A DNA stretch of 64,000 nt, taken from positions 35,153,271-35,217,270 of the forward strand of contig CM036255.1 of the NCBI GenBank assembly GCA_020698575.1, given 5' to 3'. The DNA comes from Bostrychus sinensis (lineage: Eukaryota; Chordata; Actinopteri; Gobiiformes; Eleotridae). The notes under the pieces are model-generated. The model was not told the DNA's origin, made no database searches, and was given only the letters and a program-made list of their open reading frames with translations. Below are positions 1-10,680 of this stretch, piece by piece. Numbering within the stretch: position 1 is the stretch's first letter; each line of letters opens with the position of its first letter. A program made the position numbers and the translations under genes.

Positions 1-357
1 AGTCTTTATTTATTGTCACTTTTAGTTATTTTTAGTCTGGGCTATAAATTACACAGCACTTCATTTGGGAAAAAGCTTGGCATATGATAAAAAAAAAAGA
101 TTTTTAAAAAGTATGTTGTGCATAATCTTTTCTAAAATAGTGTTTAAAAGTTTAGTTATAAAAAAAAACACATACATTGTGGCATTTACACGTTTGAATA
201 TTTTAAAGGTTAGTATTAGCTTTAGTTAACTTTGAGAAACTGCAGTGCACCTTTTATGACTTAAAACTAGGATTTATCGACATAAATGTGCTTTATAACT
301 TTAGGGCCCATTCTGAAAACCTGCACTGGGGCCCTTCATTACTACTGTATACCACTG
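1..357. other. AT-rich non-coding sequence
   Basis: I see no supported gene here. The stretch is AT-rich with A-runs and short open frames that lack codon structure. It ends at the TA that flanks the transposon copy starting at 360. Confidence 0.5.
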
Positions 358-359
358 TA

Positions 360-1096
360 CCATATTTTCTGAAATATAAGTGGCACTCGCCAATGCAATA
401 AAAAAATGCATAATGAAGAAAAAAAAAGAAAGTATATAAGTCGCATTTTTGGGGGGAAATTTATTTTCCAAAATCCGACACCAAGAACAGACATTTGATG
501 TTGAAAGGTGAGTTATAGTAATAATAGAATAGAGAACAACAGCTGAATAGGTGTGCGCTATGCTAACGTAACACATTGATGGTTATTCAGCTACATGAAG
601 CATAAACAACGAACTGAATAGGTGTCTCGTATGTTAACGTAATATATTAACAGTTATTCACATAACTATAGCATAAAGAACATAATATAACAAGTTCACC
701 AAACTCACCATCTCACTCCTAATCGCTAAATCCTTTAAATTCTTCATCCTCGGTGTCGCTTCTGAACAACTCCGCCAACTCCGGAGGTAGACGAAGCGCC
801 GCTTCCTCCTCTGCGTGGCTGTCGTCAGACTCAGCATCAGTTCCATTTCCAATTATTCCGCTCTTTCTCAGTTGTCTTTATAGCCTAAGTTGTTAGTGGT
901 AATGTTTACATTTTAAATTGTCAGTGGTACAGGTGCAGCAGATGCTGGGACACAAGCCTAGAGCGCCCTCTGGTGGCTGTCAGTGTGAAAATAACCAACA
1001 CCTGAAATATTTTAATATATAAGTCACACCTGAGTATACGTCACACCCTGAGCCAGACGATGGAGAAAAGTGACACTTATAGTCCAGAAAATACAG
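360..1096 (-). mobile_element. Pogo/Tigger-like non-autonomous DNA transposon, copy 1
   Basis: The element is bounded by imperfect inverted ends (CCATATTTTCTG at the left, CAGAAAATACAG at the right) and flanked by TA on both sides (358-359 and 1097-1098), as in Tc1/mariner-superfamily insertions. A second copy in the opposite orientation lies at 12268-12988. On the minus strand, 877..719 is open and ends in an acidic tail with the motifs RKSGI, LPPELAEL and EFKGF before a stop. This resembles the C-terminus of pogo-type DDE transposases, so it may be a remnant of the coding end of a deleted parent. The TA duplication and the ends are seen directly; the family name is inference. Confidence 0.65.
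719..877 (-). pseudogene. Residual transposase C-terminus (pogo-like)
   Basis: This is a 52-codon open frame inside the element at 360-1096, with an upstream TAA at 880-878 and a stop at 721-719. It is rich in Glu, Asp and Ser and contains RKSGI, ESDDSHAEEEAALRLPPEL and FRSDTEDEEF. The RKSGI followed by an acidic tail fits the end of pogo/Tigger transposases. No catalytic DDE domain is present, so it cannot be functional. The opposite copy keeps the same frame from 12504 to 12629, with a stop just upstream at 12498. Confidence 0.5.
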
Positions 1097-1141
1097 TACT
1101 ACTACTACTACTACTAATGCTAATGCTAATGCTAATGCTGC
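1097..1141. repeat. (CTA)n microsatellite passing into a GCTAAT hexamer
   Basis: About seven CTA triplets are followed by GCTAAT repeats, directly at the end of the transposon copy. This suggests microsatellite growth from the TA-rich insertion junction. Confidence 0.8.
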
Positions 1142-1397
1142 TTTACCACAAAGGTCTAAAAATACACTACGAGATTATAAACCATTTTTGGAGTAGAACA
1201 AATATTTATAGTAGTGTTTTTAAAAAGTACTGCAGTGCACAGTTTACCCCTGTGTCAAAGGATTATCACTGTGTTGATTAAATAATAAATCCTCACAGTC
1301 GAGAGGGCTTTAGTTCAGTTTTCGTTCAGCCGAGATTCCTTTCAGCTGTTCAGTCGGTGTTGGAGTGAACTTCTTATGAATTTCTTGTGTCTTCCAG
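1142..1397. other. Intergenic or intronic sequence upstream of gene A exon
   Basis: No coding exon could be supported here. The sequence ends in the acceptor region (TGTGTCTTCCAG) of the gene A acidic exon. A first exon like those at 6101 and 15298 is not visible, so gene A's 5' end either lies outside the window or is lost. Confidence 0.5.
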
Positions 1398-1517
1398 CAG
1401 AGGGCAGTTCGTCTGAGGGCTCCCACGTTAAAGAGGAGCAGGAGGCGTTACACAGTGACATCATCACGTCACAGCTCTGCACTGATGTGAAGACCGAGGA
1501 CACGGCGCCCCCTTCAG
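1398..1517 (+). CDS. Gene A acidic exon (phase 1-1)
   Basis: This 120-nt exon has AG|CAGAGG at its start and CAG|GTACAG at its end. Its first codon is split (G|CA) and it ends one base into a codon, so it joins the last exon in frame. It is paralogous to the gene B exon at 6885-7022, sharing EALHSDIITS and EDTAPPSG. Confidence 0.75.
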
Positions 1518-3042
1518 GTACAGGATCAGGAACAGAACCTCTTCTAAAACAAAAATAAGTAGAATTTTGTTGTACTTTTACATTTACAAAGGCTACAGTG
1601 TTTTTCAAGTGGAAGTAATAATAGTCCACATACATTACATTACTACACTGAAGACCATGTGATCGGTATCGGCCATGATCGGTATCGGCCGATCACAGGC
1701 AAAGGCTGATCGGTAATCAGCCTCAAAAATCCTGATCGGAGCACCCTGACTAAACTAAAAACAGAAGCATTCCCTGATACAGCTTTTTTAAGTGGGAGCT
1801 TCTGAGAGTCGGGTGCATCCTGAGCGCGGGATCATCTCAGAACCATGAGGACGGGAGTTTGTGAACTGAAGCGCCGCAGGGCACAGGGCAGGACCGGGGC
1901 AGGGCCGGGGCAGGGCCGGGGCAGGACCAGGGCAGGACCAGGGCAGGACCAGGGGAACTTGTTGCTGTGAGGATTCTGTTTTCCTGCTGTTGTTAACGTT
2001 ATTTTCTGTTCCAGAGTCTAAGGAGGAGAGCGCTGTCTCTGTGAAAACTGAAGAGGACGAGACACAAACACAGGACGCATGGACCCAGTCCGTCCCCCAG
2101 AACCAGACTGTGGACTGTCCCGGCCTTAAGCAGGACTGGACTCCGCCTCTGACCGGAGTGGCTCCAGACAGCAGGGGGCAGCAGCGAGACGCAGCGTTCC
2201 CTCGCAGCAAACGCCGCAGTAAAAAGTGCAAAAAAACTGCCGTCCTGCGTCACTTTTGTTTGCACTGCGGCAAAGGGTTTAAATGGGAGTCTAAGCTGGA
2301 GGGACACACGAGAGTTCACACCGGAGAGAAACCTTTCAGCTGCTCAGTCTGTGGGAAAAGTTGTTCTCAGAAGTGGAATCTGCGGACTCACATGGCTGCT
2401 CACAAGCTTCCGAACTCAGGTGTCCCCTCAGAAAACACGAAAACTACAACCAGAGCAGTTCCAGGGGCCAGCGGTGAGCCACAGAAACGCTCGGCTCACT
2501 CCTCAAACGCCGCTCAGAGGCGCAGAGGAGCTTCCAGGGGCCACGCCTGCCCGAGATGCGGAAAAACGTTTTCGGCGAATCACCACCTGCAGCGCCACAT
2601 TCAGGAAGTTCACTCCAGGGAGAGACCCTTCAGGTGCTCAGTCTGTGGGAAGAGGTTTTCTCGGAAGTATCTCCTCCGGAACCACATGGCCACTCACAAA
2701 ACGCTCTTTAAATCAGAAAGCGCGGAAAATACGAGCAGCGAGCCTCCGGGGGGCAGCGGCGAGCCTCCTGGGGGCGACCGAAGCCACGCCCGTCCCGGAG
2801 GACCGGAGCGCCCCTTCAGCTGCGCGCTCTGCCAGAAGACGTTTTCTCGGAGACGCAGGCTCAAGAGTCACATGATCATCCACACCGGGGAGAGTCCTTT
2901 CAGCTGTTCAGTTTGTGGGAAGGCTCTGACTACGAGCTGGGGTCTGAAGCGGCACCTGGCCTCGCACGAGGAGAGCGCCGCGAAAAGAACTGAGCGCGCC
3001 CACGACAAACCCAGCCTCATCTACTGCAGCATCGACCACTAG
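1398..3042 (+). CDS. Gene A: C2H2 zinc-finger protein, six fingers, 5' exon missing
   Basis: Two exons join in phase. Exon a (1398-1517) follows a TTCCAG acceptor and ends CCTTCAG|GTACAG. It encodes an acidic linker with KEEQEALHSDIITS and KTEDTAPPSG. The last exon (2015-3042) follows TGTTCCAG and runs to TAG. It starts ESKEESAVSVKTEEDE, then carries six C2H2 fingers (about 2257-2395, 2545-2698 and 2812-2968) with HTGEKP-type linkers; finger 2 has CGKSCSQ in place of the usual Phe. The protein ends SLIYCSIDH, almost the same as gene B, showing that the two are tandem paralogues. C2H2 arrays bind DNA in the nucleus, and the role is probably transcriptional regulation. The target is unknown. 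The first coding exon was not found, so the gene is partial here. Confidence 0.8.
1648..1760. mobile_element. Fragment of a dispersed DNA-transposon-like repeat
   Basis: Intronic sequence rich in GATCGGTATCGGCC words ends in CTGATCGGAGCACCCTG. It resembles ends of dispersed non-autonomous elements in fish. It is short, with no clear target duplication, so only a fragment call is made. Confidence 0.35.
1873..1952 (+). repeat. Short GGGCAGGACCA/GGGCAGGGCCG tandem
   Basis: Several 11-13 bp GC-rich units occur in tandem in the gene A intron, just upstream of the last-exon acceptor. Confidence 0.7.
2015..3042 (+). CDS. Gene A last exon, six C2H2 fingers
   Basis: This is a single uninterrupted frame from acceptor TGTTCCAG| to TAG at 3040-3042. 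An acidic leader with SVKTEEDE and an NQTVDCP segment (compare NQTVDYA in gene B) is followed by six fingers. The last finger has the CGKALTTS variant also present in gene B. There is no frameshift, unlike gene B. Confidence 0.85.
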
Positions 3043-3935
3043 ACCTGGGCTAGACCTGGACTAGACCTGGACTAAACCTGAGCTAGACCAGGACGAAACC
3101 TGGGCTAGACCGGGACTAGACCTGGACTAAACCAGGTCTAAACCTGGGCTAGACCTGGACTAAACTTGAGCTAGACCAGGACTAGACTGGGACTAAACCT
3201 GGGCTAGACCGGGACTAGACCTGGGTTAGACCGGGACTAGACCGGGACTAGACCTGGACTAAACCTGAGCTAGACCAGGACTAAACTTGAGCTAGACCAG
3301 GACTAGACTGGGACTAAACCTGGGCTAGACCTGGACTAAACCTGAGCTAGACCAGGACTAAACTTGAGCTAGACCAGGACTAGACTGGGACTAAACCTGG
3401 GCTAGACCTGGGCTAGACCTGGGCTAGACCTGGACTAAACCTGGACTAAACCTGAGCTAGACCAGGACTAAACCTGAGCTAGACCAGGACTAAACCTGAG
3501 CTAGACCAGGACTAGACCGGGACTAGACCTGGACTAGACCTGGACTAAACCTGGGCTAGACCTGGACTAAACTTGAGCTAGACCAGGACTAGACTGGGAC
3601 TAAACCTGGGCTAGACCGGGACTAGACCTGGGTTAGACCGGGACTAGACCGGGACTAGACCTGGACTAAACCTGAGCTAGACCAGGACTAAACTTGAGCT
3701 AGACCAGGACTAGACTGGGACTAAACCTGGGCTAGACCTGGGCTAGACCTGGGCTAGACCTGGACTAAACCTGGACTAAACCTGAGCTAGACCAGGACTA
3801 AACCTGAGCTAGACCAGGACTAGACCGGGACTAGACCTGGACTAGACCAGGACTAGACCTGGGCTAGACCAGGACTAGACCAGGGCTAGACCTGGACTAG
3901 ACCGGGACTAAACCAGGACTGAGTAAACTGGGACT
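3043..3935 (+). repeat. 11-bp minisatellite (CTAGACCTGGA / CTAAACCTGAG), array 1
   Basis: The array starts one base after the gene A stop codon. Units are mostly 11 bp with a CTAGACC or CTAAACC core. Blocks of several units recur (for example a segment near 3190 is repeated near 3610), showing higher-order duplication. If gene A's transcript extends to the AATAAA near 4262, the array would lie in its 3' UTR. Confidence 0.95.
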
Positions 3936-4540
3936 AAATAACTCAAAAAGCCATCACCCAGGACAAAACTGTGCCTAAACCAGGACTAAAACCAGTCCCA
4001 GTCTGAGGTGGGACCAGGATCTGCCGCTGAGGGCGAGCGACGGCAGCGCTGACAGAAACCCTGACTTTACTGAGTTCAGTAAAGTACATGAACTCCAGCT
4101 CCCAAAGACACATGTTCTCTTTTATACTTTTTATTTTAGCCCAAAACCAAGAAACCAGTTCAGAAAGTCTCATGTTATGTTTCTAACTATGGTTGTTTTT
4201 GTTCCGGACGTAGGTTTGTTCTGTTGCTGTCGCCAACACAGTTCAGTTTTTATTTTCTGCAAATAAAACAGCATTAAAGCGTCTGCAGTGTTTTTATTTT
4301 ACTTCAAAATGAAACGGTGTGATCCTTCAAAGCCTTTTGTAACAAGAATAATCTGTAAAGAAAACAAGACCAGAGAAGTTATAAAGGCTTTATTATTAAT
4401 GAACTGCACACTCCAACAACGGACACTCCCATTGGCTGATTAAATTAAAACGGCACAAAAAAGATAAACAATATTATAAAAAGTATTTTGACTGAGTTTA
4501 TATTAAGAGTAGAGTTAAGTCTGAAAATTATTTTCTTTAC
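3936..4540. other. Unique spacer between gene A and gene B
   Basis: This spacer holds degenerate 11-bp units to about 4000 and then non-repetitive DNA. An AATAAA at about 4262-4267 could be a polyadenylation signal for gene A. No exon is recognised. Confidence 0.45.
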
Positions 4541-4554
4541 GCGTTTTTCTTTGA

Positions 4555-4640
4555 AGGCGAACCGGAAGTGACCGCCGAAGTGAAAGTTATGGACGCGGAC
4601 TTTTCAAAATGGCGCCGTAAACGAGGTTCCTTTCCCAGGC
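4555..4640 (+). promoter_or_regulatory. Promoter-like block of gene B (ETS and YY1-like motifs)
   Basis: The block contains ACCGGAAGTG (ETS-type core at 4562-4569) and TTTTCAAAATGGCGCC (YY1-like AAATGGCG around 4607-4614), within a short block clearly paralogous to 15000-15070 upstream of gene C. The ATG at 4609 inside the YY1-like motif opens a three-codon upstream reading frame (ATG GCG CCG TAA). The transcription start is not determined. Confidence 0.5.
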
Positions 4641-4680
4641 GGAATTTTCATTGTTTTGGTTTCCGAAGAAGATCTCTCCA

Positions 4681-6092
4681 ACCAGGACTAAACCGGGTCT
4701 AAACCGGGACTAAACCGGGTCTAAACCAGGACTAAACCAGGACTAAACCGGGTCTAAACCAGGACTAAACCAGGACTAAACCGGGTCTAAACCAGGACTA
4801 AACCAGGACTAAACCAGGACTAAACCAGGTCTAAACCAGGTCTAAACCAGGACTAAACCGGGTCTAAACCAGGTCTAAACCAGGACTAAACCAGGTCTAA
4901 ACCAGGACTAAACCGGGACTGAACCAGGACTAAACCAGGACTAAACCGGGTCTAAACCAGGACTAAACCAGGACTAAACCAGGACTAAACCAGGACTAAA
5001 CCGGGTCTAAACCAGGTCTAAACCAGGACTAAACCAGGTCTAAACCAGGACTAAACCAGGTCTAAACCAGGACTAAACCGGGACTAAACCGGGACTAAAC
5101 CCGGACTAAACCGGGTCTAAACCAGGACTAAACCAGGACTAAACCAGGTCTAAACCAGGTCTAAACCAGGACTAAACCGGGTCTAAACCAGGTCTAAACC
5201 AGGACTAAACCAGGTCTAAACCAGGTCTAAACCAGGACTAAACCAGGTCTAAACCGGGACTAAACCGGGACTAAACCAGGACTAAACCGGGTCTAAACCA
5301 GGACTAAACCAGGACTAAACCAGGTCTAAACCAGGACTAAACCAGGACTAAACCGGGTCTAAACCAGGACTAAACCAGGACTAAACCAGGTCTAAACCAG
5401 GACTAAACCGGGTCTAAACCAGGTCTAAACCAGGACTAAACCAGGTCTAAACCAGGTCTAAACCGGGACTAAACCGGGACTAAACCAGGACTAAACCAGG
5501 ACTAAACCGGGTCTAAACCGGGACTAAACCGGGACTAAACCGGGTCTAAACCAGGACTAAACCGGGACTAAACCGGGACTAAACCGGGACTAAACCGGGA
5601 CTAAACCGGGTCTAAACCTGGACTAAACCAGGTCTAAACCAGGACTAAACCAGGACTAAACCAGGACTAAACCAGGACTAAACCAGAACTAAACCAGGAA
5701 TAAACCAGGTCTAAACCAGGACTAAACCAGGACTAAACCAGGACTAAACCAGGATTAAACCAGGACTAAACCAGGACTAAACCAGGACTAAACCAGGATT
5801 AAACCAGGACTAAACCAGGACTAAACCAGGACTAAACCAGGTCTAAACCAGGACTAAACCAGAACTAAACCAGGAATAAACCAGGTCTAAACCAGGACTA
5901 AACCAGGTTTAAACCAGGTCTAAACCAGGACTAAACCAGAACTAAACCAGGACTAAACCAGGTCTAAACCAGGTCTAAACCAGGACTTAACCAGGACTTA
6001 ACCAGGACTAAACCAGGACTAAACCAGGACTAAACCAGGACTAAAACCAGGTCTAAACCAGGACTAAACCAGGACTAAACCAGGACTAACTG
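4681..6092 (+). repeat. 11-bp minisatellite (CTAAACCAGGA), array 2
   Basis: About 128 units of CTAAACCAGGA with variants AGGT, GGGT and GGGA. The array runs from just after the promoter-like block to about 8 bases before the exon 1 start codon of gene B. Confidence 0.97.
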
Positions 6093-6100
6093 GGTGTAAA

Positions 6101-6263
6101 ATGTGCCGAGTCCCGGTGAAGCTGAGAGAGTTGGTGAAGCAGCGCCTGGCTGCGGCTGCGGAGGAGATCTTTGAGCTTTTGGAGAGAACCATAGCAGAAT
6201 ACGAAGAGGAGCTCATCTCTAAATATGAGGAGCAGAGACAGCAGGGGGCGCTCTACTCTCCAG
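6101..6263 (+). CDS. Gene B exon 1 (conserved zinc-finger N-terminal exon)
   Basis: The ATG at 6101 has an A at -3. The exon ends TCTCCAG|GTTTGT. It encodes 54 residues plus one base: a predicted amphipathic helix with LVKQRL, AAAEEIFELLERTI and EYEEEL. It is identical over its whole length, and for about 30 bases of intron, to 15298-15460. Confidence 0.85.
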
Positions 6264-8478
6264 GTTTGTGCTTTACTTTCTGTTAAACAAATATCAAAAA
6301 GTGGCCATTTTCTAAGCGGATAAAAATGGGAATTTTTTAGGAGTGAAGATATCACTGCGCCGACACTGAAGTGCTCCTAAAGTATTATTACGCCTTACAT
6401 GATAGAACCCATTTTTATCCGCTTAGAAAATGGCCACTTTTCATTTTTGTGTAACTGTACTTGGGTCATGTAACTACTCACGTAACTGTATTTAAATTGG
6501 GAAAACGTGGAAGAGCTTGGTTGCTTCTAACTTGAGCCACATTTGGTTCCATAGGGATAAGCTCGGCAAAGCTAAACGCTAACAAATTAGCGCAAATGGC
6601 GCACAGGGCACAGAGACAGAGAGGGACGCATCCACTCAGCTCAGATCAGGGAACAGAGTTTAGTTTGGAACAAACGGTGGCCTGTTCCTTTAATGCTCTG
6701 TGTGTGGAAATATCCTACACAGAGTTTTGTTTATTTAGAGTCCGTCGTTTACAGCTCACACTGGGAAACAGGTTCATGTGGATAATTCTCCACAAGCCGT
6801 CAGCTGGATTCATAAAACCCAGCGAGACCTTGCAGCTGTTCAGTTTGTGCTGAAAAGTGAACTTTCCCGTGTGTGTTTCTGCAGAGAGGGGAGCGCCTGA
6901 GCTGCTCGGCGTTGAAGAGGAGCAGGAGGAGGAGAGCAGCGGTCAGGAGGAGGCGTTACACAGTGACATCATCACGTCACGGCTGTGGAAGAGCGAGGAG
7001 GAGGACACGGCGCCCCCCTCAGGTACAGCAGCGACACAGCGCTGACTGCGGGGTCGTCACCGTCGCCGCCTGTGTTCGAGTTACGTCAGGACGCGAGAGT
7101 CGTTCTGAGCGCGCTCCAGAGTGAGACGGAACAACCGCCACAGTGTTCGTGATACATCGGGATCTCGGAAGTCCCGGCTTAAAAAAACGATATCCGGAAA
7201 ACGTCTGTTCATCCACAATAACAACAAAACCATATTTGCATTTCCATGTTTTATAGAAAACAAATAAATACCTTGTTAGAACTGTTGGTGTGGTACAGAG
7301 TTATATCAGGACAGTTTTCTATAGAGCTGCACAATATATCGCAAAATAATCGTTAACGCAAAATCAGCATCGCAAGAATCTAAATATATCGCAATAACGC
7401 TGTGGTCTCCATCTGACAGAGATTTACACTGAAGAATCATTTTCCACCAGAGCCTTAAAAGAACATGTGTTGTGACTAAATAAAAATGTTTAAAAAGTCC
7501 AGTTTTAGTGGTAATTTAATTAATTTAGTCCCAGCTTAGCCTTGTTTTATTCCTGGTTTAGTCTGATGTTAAGTTTTAAGTAAATACAGGAACTTACATT
7601 TTAGTGAAATGTAGTGAATTTAACTTACTATGTTCCAAAAGTAGGCTCTGGTTTCAAATATCGCAATAATATCGTTATCGCAGTTTTCAACATCGTTATT
7701 GAATATCGCAGGTTTTCTCCACATCCTGCAGCCCTAGTTTTTTATTTCTAGTTCAGTGACAAATGAATTGTCAAAGATGTTTTTGCAGAGCTGTAGCATT
7801 CATAACTTCATTTATTTTACAGAGATGAGTGTTTTTGCAGAGCTCTGTTGCTTCACGGTGCTGAGCAGGACACTTTTTTTTTCATAAAAATAAAAACACG
7901 TGTCCCAAAATCTGAGGTAAACATGTTTAAAACAAATGTTAGTTTCACTGATAACAGCAGGTGAGTTATTAACAATAAAAAAACATAATGGTCAAGTTGT
8001 TTTTGTTTTGGTTCTAAAACTGCACCAGCGATCGTCCGACCAGGAAACACACCGTTGTTTTGGTTTAGACTGCAGTACCGTGTATAACCAGTAGGCGTCC
8101 CCAGGATCGTGACATCAACTCTTTTACTCCGAGTCCAACGCTTCCGCACGAGTTTCCGAGCAACAATCCCAACCCAAGACGGTGTTGGGAATTTCTGAGA
8201 TTCCGACCCCCGGTGTTGTGAGGCAGGATGGCTTTAAAACCAAACTACATCTTGGTCACTGAGTGAGAGATTCCTGATGTGACTCGAGAGCCATGAGCCG
8301 TACACAAACGAGAGCTTCATTTCACCCGAGTTCATTCCTGAAACACTGACGTCTGAACGGCAGAAAGTAACGTCTCCAAGAATAATTAGCTTTACTGCGA
8401 ACACCAAAGGCTGTGATATTTTATTCTATAGATCATATGGAACTCCTCAGGAAACGTTCTTTTTAACAATCCCTCTGT

Positions 8479-8520
<42 letters not shown>

Positions 8521-10680
8521 CTTTATTCATCCCCATCAGGAGAAGTTCAGGTGTCCGGTAACAAACACAAACACACATAATAAAACCATACTCAGTGAGG
8601 CAATAATAAAAACATAATAAATAAATACATTAAAAGTTACTACAACAGTGCACCTTCAACAAGATCTATTGTAAAGTCTTATGGCCGCCGGAATAAATGA
8701 TCTTCTGAACCTTTCAGTCCTGCAGCGCAGTGGGAGGAGCCTCTCACTGCCACTGCCGTGGGAGGAGCCTCTCACTGCGGCTGCCGTGGGAGGAGCCTCT
8801 CACTGCGGCTGCTGTGGGAGGAGCCTCTCACTGTGACTGCCGTGTCTCAGGTAGAGGGGGTTTTTTATTGTGGAGGACGGCCTGCAACATGTTCCTCATT
8901 CTCCTCTCCACCAGGTTCCTACAGAGTCCCCCCTCCCTCCCAGCACAGACGCACATTTCCTGACCAATCTGTCCAACCTGTTACTGTCCCTTACTGTAAC
9001 ACAGCGCCCCCAACAGACAACGCCAAAAAATACAGCACCGGCCACAACTGAAAATATACAACATCTCATTACAGACATCAATGATTTCAGCTTCCTCAAT
9101 AAGAAAAACCTGCTCTGACCTTTCTTATAAGAGGCATTAGTCTGTACTGACTACTACTACTACTACTACTGCTACTACTACTACTACTACTACTGCTACT
9201 GTAGTACTGACCAGTCCAGTTTGTGGTCGAGGTGTTTTCTCCATCAATGCTGACAGGAGACAGGTTCCCTTCTTCCTGCCAAAGTCCACAATCATCTCCT
9301 TTGTTTTTGACACATTCAGAACGAGTCCACTGCATTTGCTCCAATCATAAAATCAGAGATGAGCCTCCTGTATTCCTCCTCCTTGCCATCCTTCACACAA
9401 GCCACAACTGCCGTGTCATCTGAGTATTTCTGTATATGGCCTGATGAGGACCTGTAGGCAAAGTCAGCGGTGTATAAGATGAATAAGAATGGTGAGAGCA
9501 CCGTTCCTTGAGGAGCTTTTCCTCATCCTGTCGTAAATAATTTCAGGTTGGACTAAGGTCAGGTATTTCCTGATTTGTTGTTTTGTGTTGCAGAGTCTGA
9601 GGAGGTGAGCGGTTTCTCTGTGAAGACCGAGGAGGACGACACGTTCTCCCAGGACGCATGGACCCAGGTCTCTCTGAAGACCGAGCAGCACGAGACCTGG
9701 ACCCAACCTGACCACGAGAACCAGACGGTGGACTACGCCGAGCAGGACTGGACTGAGCCTTTAGTCCCTCTGTCTCCACCGGGGGGCGCTCTGCTTTACC
9801 ACAACAAACGCCCGGCTCTCTCCGGCGCTCAGCAGCTCCCGTAAACGCCTACAGAGGAGTCCGGAACCCGATCCGGTGCCACGTCTGTCCGACCTGCGGC
9901 AAAGCGTTCTCGGCTAAATGCTTGCTGGAGCGGCACGTGCGGGTCCACACCGGGGAGAGACCTTTCAGCTGCTCGGTCTGCGGGAAGAGGTTTTCTCGGA
10001 AGTATAATCTCCGCAACCACACGGCCCTGCACAAGACTCACGCCAGAAACAAGGAAACTACAAGCGGCGAGTCTCCAGGGGGCAGCGGTGAGGCGCCGCC
10101 GCAGCGGGACGAGGCGCTCTCCGACGGCAGTAACTCGGATAAAAAACTGTCTTGCTCGAGCTGCGGCGAAACGTTCCGATGTGAGTCTGAGCTGGAGCGG
10201 CACCGGAGAGTCCACACCAGAGAGAAACCTTTCAGCTGCTCAGTCTGCGGGAGGAGGTTTTCCCTAAAGGGCAACCTCCAGAATCACATGATCGTCCACA
10301 TGACCCAGGACACAGAGGTCTCCGGCGGCGACCCCTCGTCCCATTCCAACGATAACTCCGGTAAAACCCTCTTCTGTCCCAGCTGCGGCAAAGCGTTCCG
10401 ATGCGAGGCTGACCTGCAGCGGCACCGGAGAGTCCACTCCGGGGAGAGACCTTTCAGCTGCTCAGTCTGCGGGAAGACGTTTTCCCGGAAGTATAATCTC
10501 CAGAGTCACATGACCATCCACACCGGGGAGAGTTCTTACGGCTGCTCAGTTTGTGGCAAGGCTCTGACCACGAGCCAGAGTCTGAAGAGGCACCTGGCCT
10601 CGCACCGGAATCGAACAGCTGCAAGAGCTGAGGGCGCCCGGAACAAAGCCAGCCTCATATACTGCAGCATCGACGACTAA
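6101..10680 (+). CDS. Gene B: C2H2 zinc-finger protein, seven fingers, apparent frameshift in last exon
   Basis: Three exons join with phase 1 at both junctions: 6101-6263, 6885-7022 and 9594-10680. Exon 1 encodes the MCRVPVKLRELVKQRL...ERTIAEYEEEL leader typical of many fish zinc-finger proteins. Exon 2 is acidic. Exon 3 begins ESEEVSGFSVKTEEDD and carries seven C2H2 fingers from about 9868, ending SLIYCSIDD. The leader frame of exon 3 reaches TAA at 9842-9844, while the fingers are in another frame that is open back to a TGA near 9754. A one-base loss between about 9757 and 9842 would explain this; a run of six G at 9781-9786 is a likely site. Either the gene is a recent pseudogene or the assembly has a homopolymer error. 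Intron 2 holds a hAT element and a LINE fragment. Confidence 0.75.
6297..6441. mobile_element. Foldback MITE with 34-bp perfect arms
   Basis: Left arm 6297-6330 begins AAAAGTGGCCATTTTCTAAG. Right arm 6408-6441 is its exact reverse complement. The arms enclose about 77 bp. The element sits in gene B intron 1 and is absent at the matching site of the otherwise identical gene C intron (near 15491), so it probably inserted after the exon duplication. Confidence 0.75.
6885..7022 (+). CDS. Gene B acidic exon 2 (phase 1-1)
   Basis: The exon is bounded by TTTCTGCAG| and CCTCAG|GTACAG. It encodes a Glu-rich linker with EEEQEEESSGQEEALHSDII and EEDTAPPSG. It is 138 nt, 18 nt longer than the gene A counterpart. 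Confidence 0.8.
7322..7736. mobile_element. hAT-type MITE with 8-bp target duplication
   Basis: The ends are TAGAGCTGCACAATATATCG at the left and ...CCTGCAGCCCTA at the right. Flanks are GTTTTCTA (7314-7321) and GTTTTTTA (7737-7744), matching at 7 of 8 bases, as expected for hAT. The interior is rich in ATATCGCAATAA words. It lies in gene B intron 2. Confidence 0.7.
7745..8478. other. Gene B intron 2 sequence without recognised feature
   Basis: No coding exon, RNA gene or clear element end was recognised. The short open frames here have no family resemblance. Confidence 0.4.
8479..8521. repeat. (TAGA)n microsatellite, tail of the LINE
   Basis: About ten TAGA units form the simple-repeat 3' tail of the minus-strand LINE fragment. 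Confidence 0.9.
8728..8845. repeat. 28-bp tandem repeat inside the LINE 3' region
   Basis: Four copies of GTGGGAGGAGCCTCTCACTG plus an 8-base variable end, lying within the end of the LINE coding sequence. Confidence 0.9.
9594..10680 (+). CDS. Gene B last exon, seven C2H2 fingers, frame disrupted
   Basis: The acceptor is TTTGTGTTGCAG|AGTCTG. The leader contains SVKTEEDD, DAWTQVSLKTEQ and NQTVDYAEQDWTEPL. Its frame closes at 9844. Fingers begin at about 9868 (CHVCPTCGKAF) in the neighbouring frame and run to TAA at 10678-10680. Fingers two to seven are canonical with HTGER/HTREK/HSGER linkers; the last has the CGKALTTS variant. The intact finger codons suggest the lesion is recent or an assembly artefact. 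Confidence 0.75.

Larger units (their letters stand above)
8479..9560 (-). mobile_element. 5'-truncated non-LTR retrotransposon (CR1/L2/Rex-like)
   Basis: Read on the minus strand, 9501..9316 encodes LSPFLFILYTADF and QKYSDDTAVVACV, a reverse-transcriptase block in which YSDD replaces the usual YADD. Further on are RSFIPAAIRLYNR-type C-terminal residues (around 8680-8720) and a 3' end with a (TATC)n tail at 8479-8521. The frame is broken. Two tandem expansions lie inside: a 28-bp unit at 8728-8845 and CTA/CTG triplets at 9151-9200. It sits in gene B intron 2, antisense to the gene. The clade is inferred from the RT motif and the tail. Confidence 0.75.

Noticed and set aside
4681..6092. Interstitial telomere (CTAAACC resembles CCCTAAA)
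   Set aside because: The unit is 11 bp with a CCAGGA part; no TTAGGG or TTTAGGG tandem exists.
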